Assembly (NCBI GenBank): GCA_902797055.1
Contig: CADBRT010000037.1
Location: 1 to 53,430 of the forward strand
Origin: an uncultured Spirochaetaceae bacterium
GTDB lineage: Bacteria; Spirochaetota; Spirochaetia; Treponematales; Treponemataceae
Length of the DNA stretch: 53,430 nucleotides
Direction: 5' to 3'
This document shows positions 45,409-53,043 of the stretch, one piece after another (position 1 is the stretch's first letter; the number at the start of each line of letters is the position of its first letter). A program made the translations under genes and the position numbers. Under the pieces are notes generated by a model. That model made no database searches, had not been told where the DNA came from, and saw only the letters and a list, made by a program, of their open reading frames with translations.

Positions 45409-45483
45409 TGACGCATGGCAGGCTCGAACTGCCGACCCTCTGCTTAGAAGGCAGATGCTCTAATCCAGCTGAGCTAAAGCGCC
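45409..45483 (-). tRNA. tRNA-Arg (anticodon TCT)
   Basis: 75 bases that fold as a cloverleaf: acceptor GGCGCTT/ATGCGTC, D stem GCTC/GAGC, anticodon stem TCTGC/GCAGA with loop CTTCTAA (anticodon TCT, reading AGA), five-base variable loop, and T stem GGCAG/CTGCC with loop TTCGAGC. The discriminator is A; CCA is not encoded. The acceptor stem has one G-T and one T-T opposition (positions 6-67). Followed directly by a terminator. Confidence 0.93.
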
Positions 45484-45539
45484 AAAGTTCTTATATAATA
45501 CACATAAAGAAAAAAAATTGCAAGAGGGTATAATACTGA

Positions 45540-46271
45540 TTAAGAAAAATCAGAAGGATTTATAGACAAAGAGCCAAGTCTCAAAACCTTGCTATAGGAA
45601 CGGGTACTTGAACTTGAGTTTCTGCCGACAGCAACTGCATATACATCAACATAATATGTACTAGCCGATGACGAACCGGAAAAGTCGTTGTCAGACGAGG
45701 AAGGACGAGGATTATCAGAGTTTTGAGTAAAATTGAATCCGTACCTATAATTCACAAACCTGCGCGGATAACCGAGTATTGCGGAGGTATCACATTTCGA
45801 AATAGCAGATGATGTCACACATATCGACGCTATATAGTCAGAATTCGAGGAACTGATCAAGTCAGTGAGCCGTATATAGACATGCCGATTATGGCCTGTA
45901 GCTGTAATTAAAGGAGTCGGGGTATCGCCGGAACTCAGTTTCAACGTCTTGTACCCGTAAGAATCTATTAAACTTGTCGCCTGCTGAGTTTCTGAAAGCG
46001 TATCGATATTCTGTTCCACCCGAACCATCGATGAAGCATTACTGTATATCTTGTAGTATACTTCCGTTCCCTCAAAAACAAACTCTGAATCAGAATAGTG
46101 TTCTGTCGTTACGAATGAAAAATACTGTTGAGTGGGATCGGCATTGGTATAATTCACCGTATGGACACTTTCAGGGGTTTCTACGAAGTCCTCAGTATCC
46201 AAACCGCATGAAAAAAAACAAAGACTGGCTGTCAAAAGAGAAAATACTCTGAAACAGTCAGTCCTTTTCAT
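45540..46271 (-). CDS. Lipoprotein, function unknown
   Basis: 243 residues from the ATG at 46271; a GTG at 46280 overlapping the upstream stop (GTGA) is the alternative. Signal peptide with lipobox LCFFSC at C22. The mature part is rich in Ser, Thr, Tyr and Asn (FVFEGTEVYYKIYSN, VEQNIDTL) and predicted beta. No family recognised. It is co-transcribed with the TPR protein upstream. Confidence 0.7.
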   Translation of the reverse strand: MKRTDCFRVFSLLTASLCFFSCGLDTEDFVETPESVHTVNYTNADPTQQYFSFVTTEHYSDSEFVFEGTEVYYKIYSNASSMVRVEQNIDTLSETQQATSLIDSYGYKTLKLSSGDTPTPLITATGHNRHVYIRLTDLISSSNSDYIASICVTSSAISKCDTSAILGYPRRFVNYRYGFNFTQNSDNPRPSSSDNDFSGSSSASTYYVDVYAVAVGRNSSSSTRSYSKVLRLGSLSINPSDFS

Positions 46272-46276
46272 TACAG

Positions 46277-46975
46277 TCACTCTGCTTTTCCGGACACATT
46301 GAGCGCGATGATGCGACTCTGTGCAAGGTTTGCAAAATCATTACCGGGATACTTGTCAATAACAGCCTGATATGCTGTTTTCGCTTTTTCAAAATCAGCA
46401 GCAACCTCATTCATGCGCCCCAAATTGAAGAAAGCATGAGCTGCAAGATAGAAATCAGGCTTATTTGCAGCTGTTTCATAGTATTTTATAGCTTCTGCTG
46501 TTTTTTCGAGCTCTTCTGCACAAACACCTGCATTGAAATAGCAGATTGGTGCAGTGTACAATTTCTCACCCAGTGCTGCAGCTTTCAACCAAGCATCAAG
46601 GCTGGCAGCAAAATCTTTTTTTGCAAAATTGATATCTGCGGCAAGCATATTCGCACGGATACCGACAATTCCCTTCTTTTCAGTATAAGACGCAAGAGAA
46701 GCAAGGGCTGCAGCCTGTCTCTCTGCAACTTCGGAATCCGCTATGTCATCGCTCTTTTTCACATATTGATATTCAATGGCGGAAACAGCGTCTATACCTT
46801 TTTTGGTCTGACTGTCTGACACACCGACAAACACACAAACTGCAGCGGCTGCAAGAACCAAAACGCCAACAATGCACAAAATCGGCTTTCTATTTCGAAT
46901 CATGAAGCCTTCGACTTTTTCCTGTGCACCCTTTTTCTCCTGCTTTTCACCCAGAGAAAGAACATTACTAGCCAT
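46277..46975 (-). CDS. Single-pass TPR protein, YfgM/TPR_21-like
   Basis: 232 residues. A short basic cytosolic N-terminus (IRNRKPI) and one membrane helix (LCIVGVLVLAAAAVCVFVGV, about residues 33-52) are followed by a periplasmic TPR region (KLYTAPICYFNAGVCAEELE, YLAAHAFFNLGRMNEVAADFEKAKTAYQ). This is the plan of YfgM/ancillary SecYEG-associated proteins. Served by a strong promoter at 47022-47050 and TTGGAGA ribosome site. Confidence 0.75.
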   Translation of the reverse strand: MASNVLSLGEKQEKKGAQEKVEGFMIRNRKPILCIVGVLVLAAAAVCVFVGVSDSQTKKGIDAVSAIEYQYVKKSDDIADSEVAERQAAALASLASYTEKKGIVGIRANMLAADINFAKKDFAASLDAWLKAAALGEKLYTAPICYFNAGVCAEELEKTAEAIKYYETAANKPDFYLAAHAFFNLGRMNEVAADFEKAKTAYQAVIDKYPGNDFANLAQSRIIALNVSGKAE

Positions 46976-47021
46976 TTTTATAAATCTCCAAATTCATTTA
47001 CATTTGTAAAAATGTTTTTCT

Positions 47022-47050
47022 ACTATATAGAAAAAAGTAGATATTGTCAA
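47022..47050 (-). promoter_or_regulatory. Sigma-70 type promoter of the TPR-lipoprotein operon
   Basis: On the minus strand TTGACA (47050-47045, consensus) and TATAGT (47027-47022) are 17 bases apart. The transcript would start near 47015 and include a small hairpin (ACATTT/AAATGT) before the ribosome site. Confidence 0.75.
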
Positions 47051-47066
47051 ACGCAGGACCATCGGA

Positions 47067-47939
47067 CTATGAGTTTCGGGAAATCCCCAGCTCATCAATC
47101 AACTTGAAAATATAGGTCCGTTGTATGCCAAGTACTCTGGCAGCTTCCGCTTTATTCCACCCACTTTCATCCAAGATCTGTGACAGATATTTCTTTTTGA
47201 ACATATTGATGGCACCATGCAAAGTCTTATCAGTAACAAAATCCAGAGGCATATCAGCAGCTGATTTTTCACACTGCAACACAATATCCCCAGCCTCAAG
47301 CCGTGAACCTTTTGAGAAGAGAACAGCACGTTCCATAACAAGCCTCAACTCCCGAAGATTTCCGGGCCACCAATACGACTGAAGCTTTTCAATCGCAGCC
47401 TGCGAGAAACCGGAAAGCGGTTTATTAAGATCATTCCCACAGTCTGCTAAAAATTTCTCAGCGAGAGGCACTATATCTTTTTCACGTTCCCGCAAAGGAG
47501 GAACAGTAATGATGATTCGGGAAAGTGAGGACAAAAGTTTGGAATCAAAAAGACTTTTCTTCACAGAGGATTCCAAGTCTTTTGACGTCGACACAATAAC
47601 CTTCGGGATGCTACGAGACGAAGTATTTCTTAAAAAAGAGGCTAAATTCTGCTGAACATCCTTCGTAAGCAGGCTGACTTCTTCCAGATAAAAAGTGTCC
47701 GTCCTCCCCTCGAAAGCAGATTCAGACAAAAAAGAGATATCGCTGCAGGCGGGTTTTATGCGTACAAAGCGACTATTTTCACCCACCCCGCGTCTTTTAT
47801 GAATTTCTTTGGCAATGGTATCGCGCCCGCTGCCGAGTTCGCCACGTATGAGTACGGGAAGCGGAGAAGCCGCAACATCTCCTAATGCGGCAAGAAGTTT
47901 TTTATACCTAAGACTCTGTGCAATCAATTCCATGTTCAT
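47067..47939 (-). CDS. Degenerate sigma-54 activator-like AAA+ protein with Fis-type HTH
   Basis: 290 residues from the ATG at 47939; starts at 47933 or 47981 are possible. No receiver domain. The AAA+ region resembles NtrC-type activators: LIRGELGSGRDTIAKEIH (33-47), VPPLREREKDIVPLAEKFL and YWWPGNLRELRLVMERAV. But the Walker A lysine is arginine (GSGRD), the Walker B acid pair reads EE in FYLEEV, and the sigma-54 contact loop GAFTGA is absent, the region being shortened to SAFEGRTDTFY. The C-terminal helix-turn-helix NKAEAARVLGIQRTYIFKLI is intact. Probably a DNA-binding regulator that does not activate sigma-54. Lies after cmk-rpsA. Confidence 0.8.
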   Translation of the reverse strand: MNMELIAQSLRYKKLLAALGDVAASPLPVLIRGELGSGRDTIAKEIHKRRGVGENSRFVRIKPACSDISFLSESAFEGRTDTFYLEEVSLLTKDVQQNLASFLRNTSSRSIPKVIVSTSKDLESSVKKSLFDSKLLSSLSRIIITVPPLREREKDIVPLAEKFLADCGNDLNKPLSGFSQAAIEKLQSYWWPGNLRELRLVMERAVLFSKGSRLEAGDIVLQCEKSAADMPLDFVTDKTLHGAINMFKKKYLSQILDESGWNKAEAARVLGIQRTYIFKLIDELGISRNS

Positions 47940-47973
47940 AAAAAAAGCACACTGCCGGAAAACGGCAATGTGC
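47940..47973 (-). terminator. Rho-independent terminator of cmk-rpsA, overlapping the 5' end of the regulator gene
   Basis: Eleven-pair stem (47947-47957 with 47963-47973, one G-T) with a five-base loop; on the minus strand seven T follow (47946-47940). It starts 28 bases after the cmk-rpsA stop and the T run touches the ATG at 47939 of the next gene. Confidence 0.85.
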
Positions 47974-48001
47974 CCTTGCATGTATCTTCTACAGGAAACG
48001 A

Positions 48002-50359
48002 CTATTTATTTCCGTGATTCTTCATGCTGTCTGCGATTGTATATCCGCCGTCATCATCACTGCTAGAGGAGATGTACTGGGAAATCTGCTCGCGTTCTTT
48101 TGCTCTCTTATATTCCTTGATAGAGAAAGCTACTTTCTCTTTTTCAACATCGATGGAAACAACATATACATTGACTTTATCACCAACATTGAATTTTTTG
48201 ACAGACTCTTCAAAAGGTGTCTCGCGGTCATCAGAGATATTTGCCTTGTTTACAAGACCTTCAATTCCGTTCGGAGCACGTACGAAGATACCAAAATCAG
48301 TGATGGATGTAACTTCCCCTTCAAGAGTGCTTCCCTGCTTGTACTGAGATGCGAAGTCCTTCCAAGGATTATCGGTCAACTGCTTTACACCGACACGAAT
48401 CCTGCGGTTCTCCTGATCACACTCAGTCACAACAACATCAAGTTCCTGATCGACCTTTATCTCACTGCCAGGATGCTTAACCTTCTTTGTCCAAGAGAGA
48501 TCCTCTCCAGCGAGGAAGGCATCGATTCCTTCATCAATCTGGAGGAATGCACCGCTGTTTGTAATCTTGACAACCTTTCCGTGAACCTTTGTTCCGACAG
48601 GATACTTATCACCGATGGAATCCCATGGGTTTGCAGTGACCTGCTTAAGTCCGAGGGAAACGCGTCCAGCCTGAATATCATAACCAAGAATCATGCACTC
48701 GACTTCATCGCCCTCTTTGAGCATATCAGACGGTTTGCTGATTTTTTTGGTCCAGCTGAACTCAGAAATATGAGCCAAACCTTCGATACCCTCCTCAAGT
48801 TCTATGAAAGCACCGAATTCTGTCAGCTTAGTAACCTTTCCCTTCACGACATCATTGACATGATATTTGTCTTCAAAGTGAATCCAAGGATCTTCAGTGA
48901 AATGCTTGAGGGAAAGATTGATTCTCTTCTTTTCTGGATCGAGTCTGATAACCTTAAGCTCGATTTCCTGACCTTTCTTTACGAAATCTTTCGGACGTGT
49001 AACATGCCCCCAACTCATATCATTGATATGGAGAAGTCCGTCAAAACCGCCGAGGTCGATGAAGGCACCAAAACTTGTGAAGGATTTTACAGTACCCTTT
49101 ACAGAATCACCTATCTTAACTTCGTTGAAGAATTTATCACGGTTCGCTTCAATCTTTTCTTCCAGATATTTGCGACGATTTACAACAACGTTGCGCCTTC
49201 CGTCACTATACAAACGTTCAATATAGAACTTGCCTTTAAGACCGATAAGTTTTTCCTGCTTTTCGACTTTCTGGCTGTCTGCCTGGCTGATAGGCAAAAA
49301 TGCGCTTATTCCACCGCCCAAGTCAACCATATATCCGCCCTTTGTGAGGGTAGTAATCTTTCCGTCAATAGCGGTATTATCTGTTGAAGCTGTTTTGAAC
49401 TTTTCCCAAAGTCTCTTCTCGTCTGCTCTTGTTTTTGAGACTTCCGGACCGTTTCTTCCGAACTGATTGATAAGATACACAGTTGTTGTATCGCCAACCT
49501 TCGGGATGTCGTCTCCAAATTCTGCAATCGGAATTCTTCCTTCTGATTTGCAGTTGACATCTACGAATACGGTATCTTCCGTTACCTGAACGACTTTACC
49601 CTCGACAAGAGCATTGTCCTCAACCTGTCCCATGCTGTTAAGTGATTCTTCTAATTGTGTGCGAATGTCATCCTTGGGGCTCTGGTCGACATTCTGTTCC
49701 ACTTCCTTCTGTGCCATTGTAAATCCTTTAGTCTTGATTTTGCTTACGATTATCTCACAAACCTGCTTTATGGTCAAGTCAGAAGTATCAATATATACAG
49801 CATCCGCCGCCTTTTTTAGAGAACCTTCCTTCTTGTTTTTATCCATTTCGTCACGTTTAATTATGGCGGCTTTCACTTCTTCAAGCGTCATTGAACTTAC
49901 GCCCTGCTCAAAGCGACGTTTCGCCTGCACATCAATACTTGCATCCAAATAGAATTTGTGCTCGGCTTTCGGAAACACAACAGTCGTCATATCCCTGCCT
50001 TCACAGATGATATCCATTGACGCTACGATTTCCCGCATTCTAGCGTTGACAAAATGCCTGAGCTCAACAATAGATGAAACAGCGCTCACATTCGCACTCA
50101 CTTTGTCATCGTGAAGCTGATCTTCGACATCTTTGCCATTGAGAATCAACCGTGCATTCACATAGTCCAACTGTTGTTTGCGGACAAATTCCATAACAGA
50201 TTCTGCATCTGAAAGGTTTACTCCGCTATCCAAAAGAGCAAGTGTAAGTGCCCTGTAAAAACTTCCGCTATTCAAATATACAAGATGAAGTTCTTCCGCC
50301 ACTGCATGGGCAACAGTACTTTTTCCGGTACCAGCAGGTCCGTCTATCGCAACAACCAT
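48002..50359 (-). CDS. Fusion of cytidylate kinase (N-terminal) and ribosomal protein S1 (C-terminal)
   Basis: 785 residues. Residues 1-214 are CMP kinase: GPAGTGKST (7-15), LNSGSFYRA, EGRDMTTVVFP and KFYLDASIDVQAKRRF. Residues 215-785 hold six S1 RNA-binding domains (examples VKGTVKSFTSFGAFIDLGGF, VKGKVTKLTEFGAFIELEEG), the full S1 size. CMP kinase makes CDP/dCDP; S1 helps mRNA bind the 30S subunit. A similar fusion is annotated in T. pallidum (TP0279, from memory). At the junction an ATG with its own ribosome site may also give free S1. It starts 2 bases after rluB. Confidence 0.93.
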   Translation of the reverse strand: MVVAIDGPAGTGKSTVAHAVAEELHLVYLNSGSFYRALTLALLDSGVNLSDAESVMEFVRKQQLDYVNARLILNGKDVEDQLHDDKVSANVSAVSSIVELRHFVNARMREIVASMDIICEGRDMTTVVFPKAEHKFYLDASIDVQAKRRFEQGVSSMTLEEVKAAIIKRDEMDKNKKEGSLKKAADAVYIDTSDLTIKQVCEIIVSKIKTKGFTMAQKEVEQNVDQSPKDDIRTQLEESLNSMGQVEDNALVEGKVVQVTEDTVFVDVNCKSEGRIPIAEFGDDIPKVGDTTTVYLINQFGRNGPEVSKTRADEKRLWEKFKTASTDNTAIDGKITTLTKGGYMVDLGGGISAFLPISQADSQKVEKQEKLIGLKGKFYIERLYSDGRRNVVVNRRKYLEEKIEANRDKFFNEVKIGDSVKGTVKSFTSFGAFIDLGGFDGLLHINDMSWGHVTRPKDFVKKGQEIELKVIRLDPEKKRINLSLKHFTEDPWIHFEDKYHVNDVVKGKVTKLTEFGAFIELEEGIEGLAHISEFSWTKKISKPSDMLKEGDEVECMILGYDIQAGRVSLGLKQVTANPWDSIGDKYPVGTKVHGKVVKITNSGAFLQIDEGIDAFLAGEDLSWTKKVKHPGSEIKVDQELDVVVTECDQENRRIRVGVKQLTDNPWKDFASQYKQGSTLEGEVTSITDFGIFVRAPNGIEGLVNKANISDDRETPFEESVKKFNVGDKVNVYVVSIDVEKEKVAFSIKEYKRAKEREQISQYISSSSDDDGGYTIADSMKNHGNK
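49715..49729 (-). promoter_or_regulatory. Internal ribosome binding site and start for free S1
   Basis: On the minus strand AAAGGA (49729-49724), six bases, then ATG (49717-49715) in frame with the fusion at residue 215, exactly where the S1 part begins (MAQKEVEQN). If used it makes a 571-residue S1 alone. Confidence 0.55.
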
Positions 50360-50361
50360 AC

Positions 50362-51108
50362 CTATCTATCCTCCTTAGCCGGTGTTGTGTTCGTCTTACA
50401 AAGTTTTAACAGGGAAGATATTTCTGATTCAGTCAAATCCCTGAATTCTCCCCACTGAAGGTTTCCGACACCAATATTTCCGATTCTGATGCGCATCAAA
50501 CTCCTAATTCCGATAGACCGGGATTCAAAGACGTTACGGATTTCCCGGTTCTTTCCTTCTACCAGAACAACCCGCATTCGATGACTGTTCAATTCTTCCG
50601 CCCATTTACAGCGATAAAAAACGTTGTCAACGCGAACCCCATGCATAAAATCATCGGCGAGGCCCCTCGGCAGGGGAAGGCTCGTATCCACGATATACTC
50701 TTTTTCCATCTCCGCAGACGGGTGTGACAGCTTAGCTGCAAATTCCCCGTCATTCGTAAATAAAATCAGACCGCTTGAAAACATATCAAGGCGTCCGACA
50801 TTATACAGCCGTTCGCTATACGTATTTTTCAAGAGATCCGCGGCAACGGGGCGCCCCTTTTCATCGGAAAGAGAACAGACATATCCTTCCGGTTTGTTCA
50901 GCAGTACATACCGTTTATTTTCTTCTGGAACAATAGTTTTTCCGTCAACGCAAACTGTATCTCCGAGACCAACTTTGGTACCAAGTTCAGTCACGATGAC
51001 TCCATTCACAGAAACACGGCCTGCAAGGATGATTGCCTCACTGGCTCGTCGGCTGGCAACTCCGGACCGTGCCATATAGAGCTGCAGACGTATATTATTA
51101 TCTTGCAA
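50362..51108 (-). CDS. rluB: Pseudouridine synthase RluB/RsuA family
   Basis: About 248 residues from a TTG at 51108 with GAGAGG seven bases before it; an upstream ATG frame to 51138 overlaps scpB by 41 bases. S4 domain at the start (RLQLYMARSGVASRRASEAII), then the synthase domain with LLNKPEGYVCS and GRLDMFSSGLILFTNDGE (catalytic Asp in GRLD). It converts a uridine of large-subunit rRNA to pseudouridine. The order scpA-scpB-rluB-cmk is widely conserved, which supports RluB over RsuA. Confidence 0.85.
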   Translation of the reverse strand: MQDNNIRLQLYMARSGVASRRASEAIILAGRVSVNGVIVTELGTKVGLGDTVCVDGKTIVPEENKRYVLLNKPEGYVCSLSDEKGRPVAADLLKNTYSERLYNVGRLDMFSSGLILFTNDGEFAAKLSHPSAEMEKEYIVDTSLPLPRGLADDFMHGVRVDNVFYRCKWAEELNSHRMRVVLVEGKNREIRNVFESRSIGIRSLMRIRIGNIGVGNLQWGEFRDLTESEISSLLKLCKTNTTPAKEDR

Positions 51109-51775
51109 GTTCAAACCTCTCGCTTTCCTTCTCATCAAGCTGCGGCAGATCAGCTATACTCTGAAGATGGAAAAATTCCAAAAATTCATTAGTCGTACCG
51201 TACATCACCGGTTTTCCAGGGATATCCTTCTTTCCAACCTCCCTGATAAACTTTCTGTCCAACAGAATTCTCATCATGTTGTCAGCATTCACATGACGTA
51301 TACTCTCTATCTCTGCGCGGGTTATCGGCTGGCTATATGCTATGATAGAAAGTGTTTCTATCGCTGCTTTGCTGAGCCTGCCCTCATTTTTCTTACCATA
51401 CCGTTCTTTTACAAGGTCGAAACAGTCTTTCTTTGGGGTAAGCAGTACTCCGCCAAGAATTTTGGAAACCTCAATGCCAGAATCAGGAGCAGCATATTTA
51501 TCCTTCAACCGCTCGATACATTCCATGACAACATCTGTAGAAAACTGAGTAATTTTCGCAAGAGCCTCAAGAGTCTGAGGTTCACTCTCAAGAAACAGAA
51601 CAGCCTCAAGCAGTGCTGTCTCACTGTCAAGGTTCATATCCGGGCGAACAGCGGTAAAACCTTCCTCTTCTTCGCTTTCATCATCCAAAAATCGGAGCTG
51701 GTCTTTGTTTTCTTCTATATGTTTCACTTCTTCCTGATCTTCTTCCGGCTCTATGCCACCAGCTTCTTCCTGCAT
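51098..51775 (-). CDS. scpB: Segregation and condensation protein B
   Basis: 225 residues. Acidic N-terminal tail of about 55 residues (EEEDQEEVKH type), then the paired winged-helix ScpB domain with LLEAVLFLESEPQTLEALAK, GGVLLTPKKD, LSKAAIETLSIIAYSQPITRAEIESIR and YGTTNEFLEFF. With ScpA it forms the kleisin complex of SMC. The start is supported by GGAGA upstream and overlaps scpA by 25 bases. Confidence 0.95.
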   Translation of the reverse strand: MQEEAGGIEPEEDQEEVKHIEENKDQLRFLDDESEEEEGFTAVRPDMNLDSETALLEAVLFLESEPQTLEALAKITQFSTDVVMECIERLKDKYAAPDSGIEVSKILGGVLLTPKKDCFDLVKERYGKKNEGRLSKAAIETLSIIAYSQPITRAEIESIRHVNADNMMRILLDRKFIREVGKKDIPGKPVMYGTTNEFLEFFHLQSIADLPQLDEKESERFELAR

Positions 51776-52506
51776 ATCTTTATATCTCCAAACATTCTGT
51801 TTTGATATATGTCAGCCAATTTTTCTTTTACAGCCTCAAGCAATGCCATAAACGCACAAATCACGTCAAGGACATTTCCTTTTCTTGTTATAAGGTCTGT
51901 AAACATACACTCCCCTTTTCGTTCAAGGAATTCATTCATCAAAGTTTTTTTCTCATTCGTGGAAATATCCTCATTCATATTGATGATTCTCTCATCGTCA
52001 CTAATATGCGTCAGATTTTTGAAAATCTTCTGCATACTTTGCAAAAGAGCCCACGTATCCATCTTTTCCCACTGACTGTCATCTTCTTCAAACGGCAAAA
52101 TCCGTTCTATTTTTTTTCGCTCAAAACTCCACTCGCTTTGCTCTTCCTGTTCCTCCATCAAAGCAGACAATTTCTTGAACTTCTGATATTCAATCAACTG
52201 TTCAACAAGTTCATCACGCGGGTCTTCCATACTGTCATCATCGTCGAAACTCACTTCAACAGGCATGAGTGTCTTGCTTTTCATATAGATAAGTTTCGCA
52301 GCCCAGACATAAAAATCACTCAAATCCTGCAAATCCGTCTTTGAAACATAATCTAGATAATCCAAGTACTGTTCTGTTATCTCAGCAATGGGAATATCAT
52401 AGATATTTATCTTCTGTTCACGAATCAGACTCCACAGCAAATCCAGAGGTCCTTCAAATTGTCCGGCAGTAAATTTCCTGACACCATCCCCTGTCACCGT
52501 CTCCAT
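51751..52506 (-). CDS. scpA: Segregation and condensation protein A
   Basis: 251 residues. The kleisin start FEGPLDLLWSLIREQKINIYDIPIAEITEQYLDYL is standard, followed by the acidic linker and a C-terminal winged helix (FTDLITRKGNVLDVICAFMALLEAVKEKLADIYQ). It bridges the SMC heads and binds ScpB. It overlaps folK by 13 bases and scpB by 25, so all are translated from one transcript. Confidence 0.95.
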   Translation of the reverse strand: METVTGDGVRKFTAGQFEGPLDLLWSLIREQKINIYDIPIAEITEQYLDYLDYVSKTDLQDLSDFYVWAAKLIYMKSKTLMPVEVSFDDDDSMEDPRDELVEQLIEYQKFKKLSALMEEQEEQSEWSFERKKIERILPFEEDDSQWEKMDTWALLQSMQKIFKNLTHISDDERIINMNEDISTNEKKTLMNEFLERKGECMFTDLITRKGNVLDVICAFMALLEAVKEKLADIYQNRMFGDIKICRKKLVA

Positions 52507-53039
52507 TTGTACATCTCCGTAAAATTTTTCACATCCATATAGGTATCGATTCTCTGTTCAGGCAAACACGCAAGAGCATCTTCAAAAGGCTTCAGATTCC
52601 ATACACCAGTGCCATCCGAAAGGACTTCAATCAATGGAACAAGGACAAAAGCACGCTCATAAAGACGCTCGTGGGGAATTATCAAAGCACCGCTGTCAAA
52701 ATACCCGTTAATCTTCACATCACCGAAAAGTTCAATATCCACATCAAGGGACCTCGGTCCATTGCGGATTTCTTTTGTTCTGTCACGGCCGAAAGATGTT
52801 TCAACGTGGTGTACAGCAGACAGAAGTTCTGAAGGAGTTCCCTCATAACCACCGGTAACCACCATATTGAAAAAATCAGCCTGATCCTCAAGATACAAAG
52901 CTTTGGTTCTATAGACAGAAGAAGCTTGCAAGTCTGAAACAAATGATGACAACATAACACATGCCTCTCCTAAAATACAGAAAGGCATCTTGTCCTCATA
53001 GGAACGGTTTGAACCAAGTCCAAGAACAATTTGAGTCAT
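52494..53039 (-). CDS. folK: Hydroxymethyldihydropterin pyrophosphokinase FolK
   Basis: 181 residues. Begins MTQIVLGLGSNRSYEDKMPF (G-x-x-G-S-N-x-x-D pattern), has the SSVYRTKAL and QADFFNMVV strands, and the signature RNGPRSLDVDIELFG, then IPHERLYERAFVLVPL. The enzyme transfers pyrophosphate from ATP to the pterin in folate synthesis. It starts 4 bases after recA, an unusual neighbour for folK, and overlaps scpA. Confidence 0.93.
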   Translation of the reverse strand: MTQIVLGLGSNRSYEDKMPFCILGEACVMLSSFVSDLQASSVYRTKALYLEDQADFFNMVVTGGYEGTPSELLSAVHHVETSFGRDRTKEIRNGPRSLDVDIELFGDVKINGYFDSGALIIPHERLYERAFVLVPLIEVLSDGTGVWNLKPFEDALACLPEQRIDTYMDVKNFTEMYKWRR

Positions 53040-53043
53040 GGAA

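Noticed and set aside
48014..49387. A 457-codon open frame on the plus strand opposite cmk-rpsA
   Set aside because: It lies wholly antisense to six clear S1 domains, has no ribosome site, and its composition is what an open antisense frame of a biased coding strand gives.
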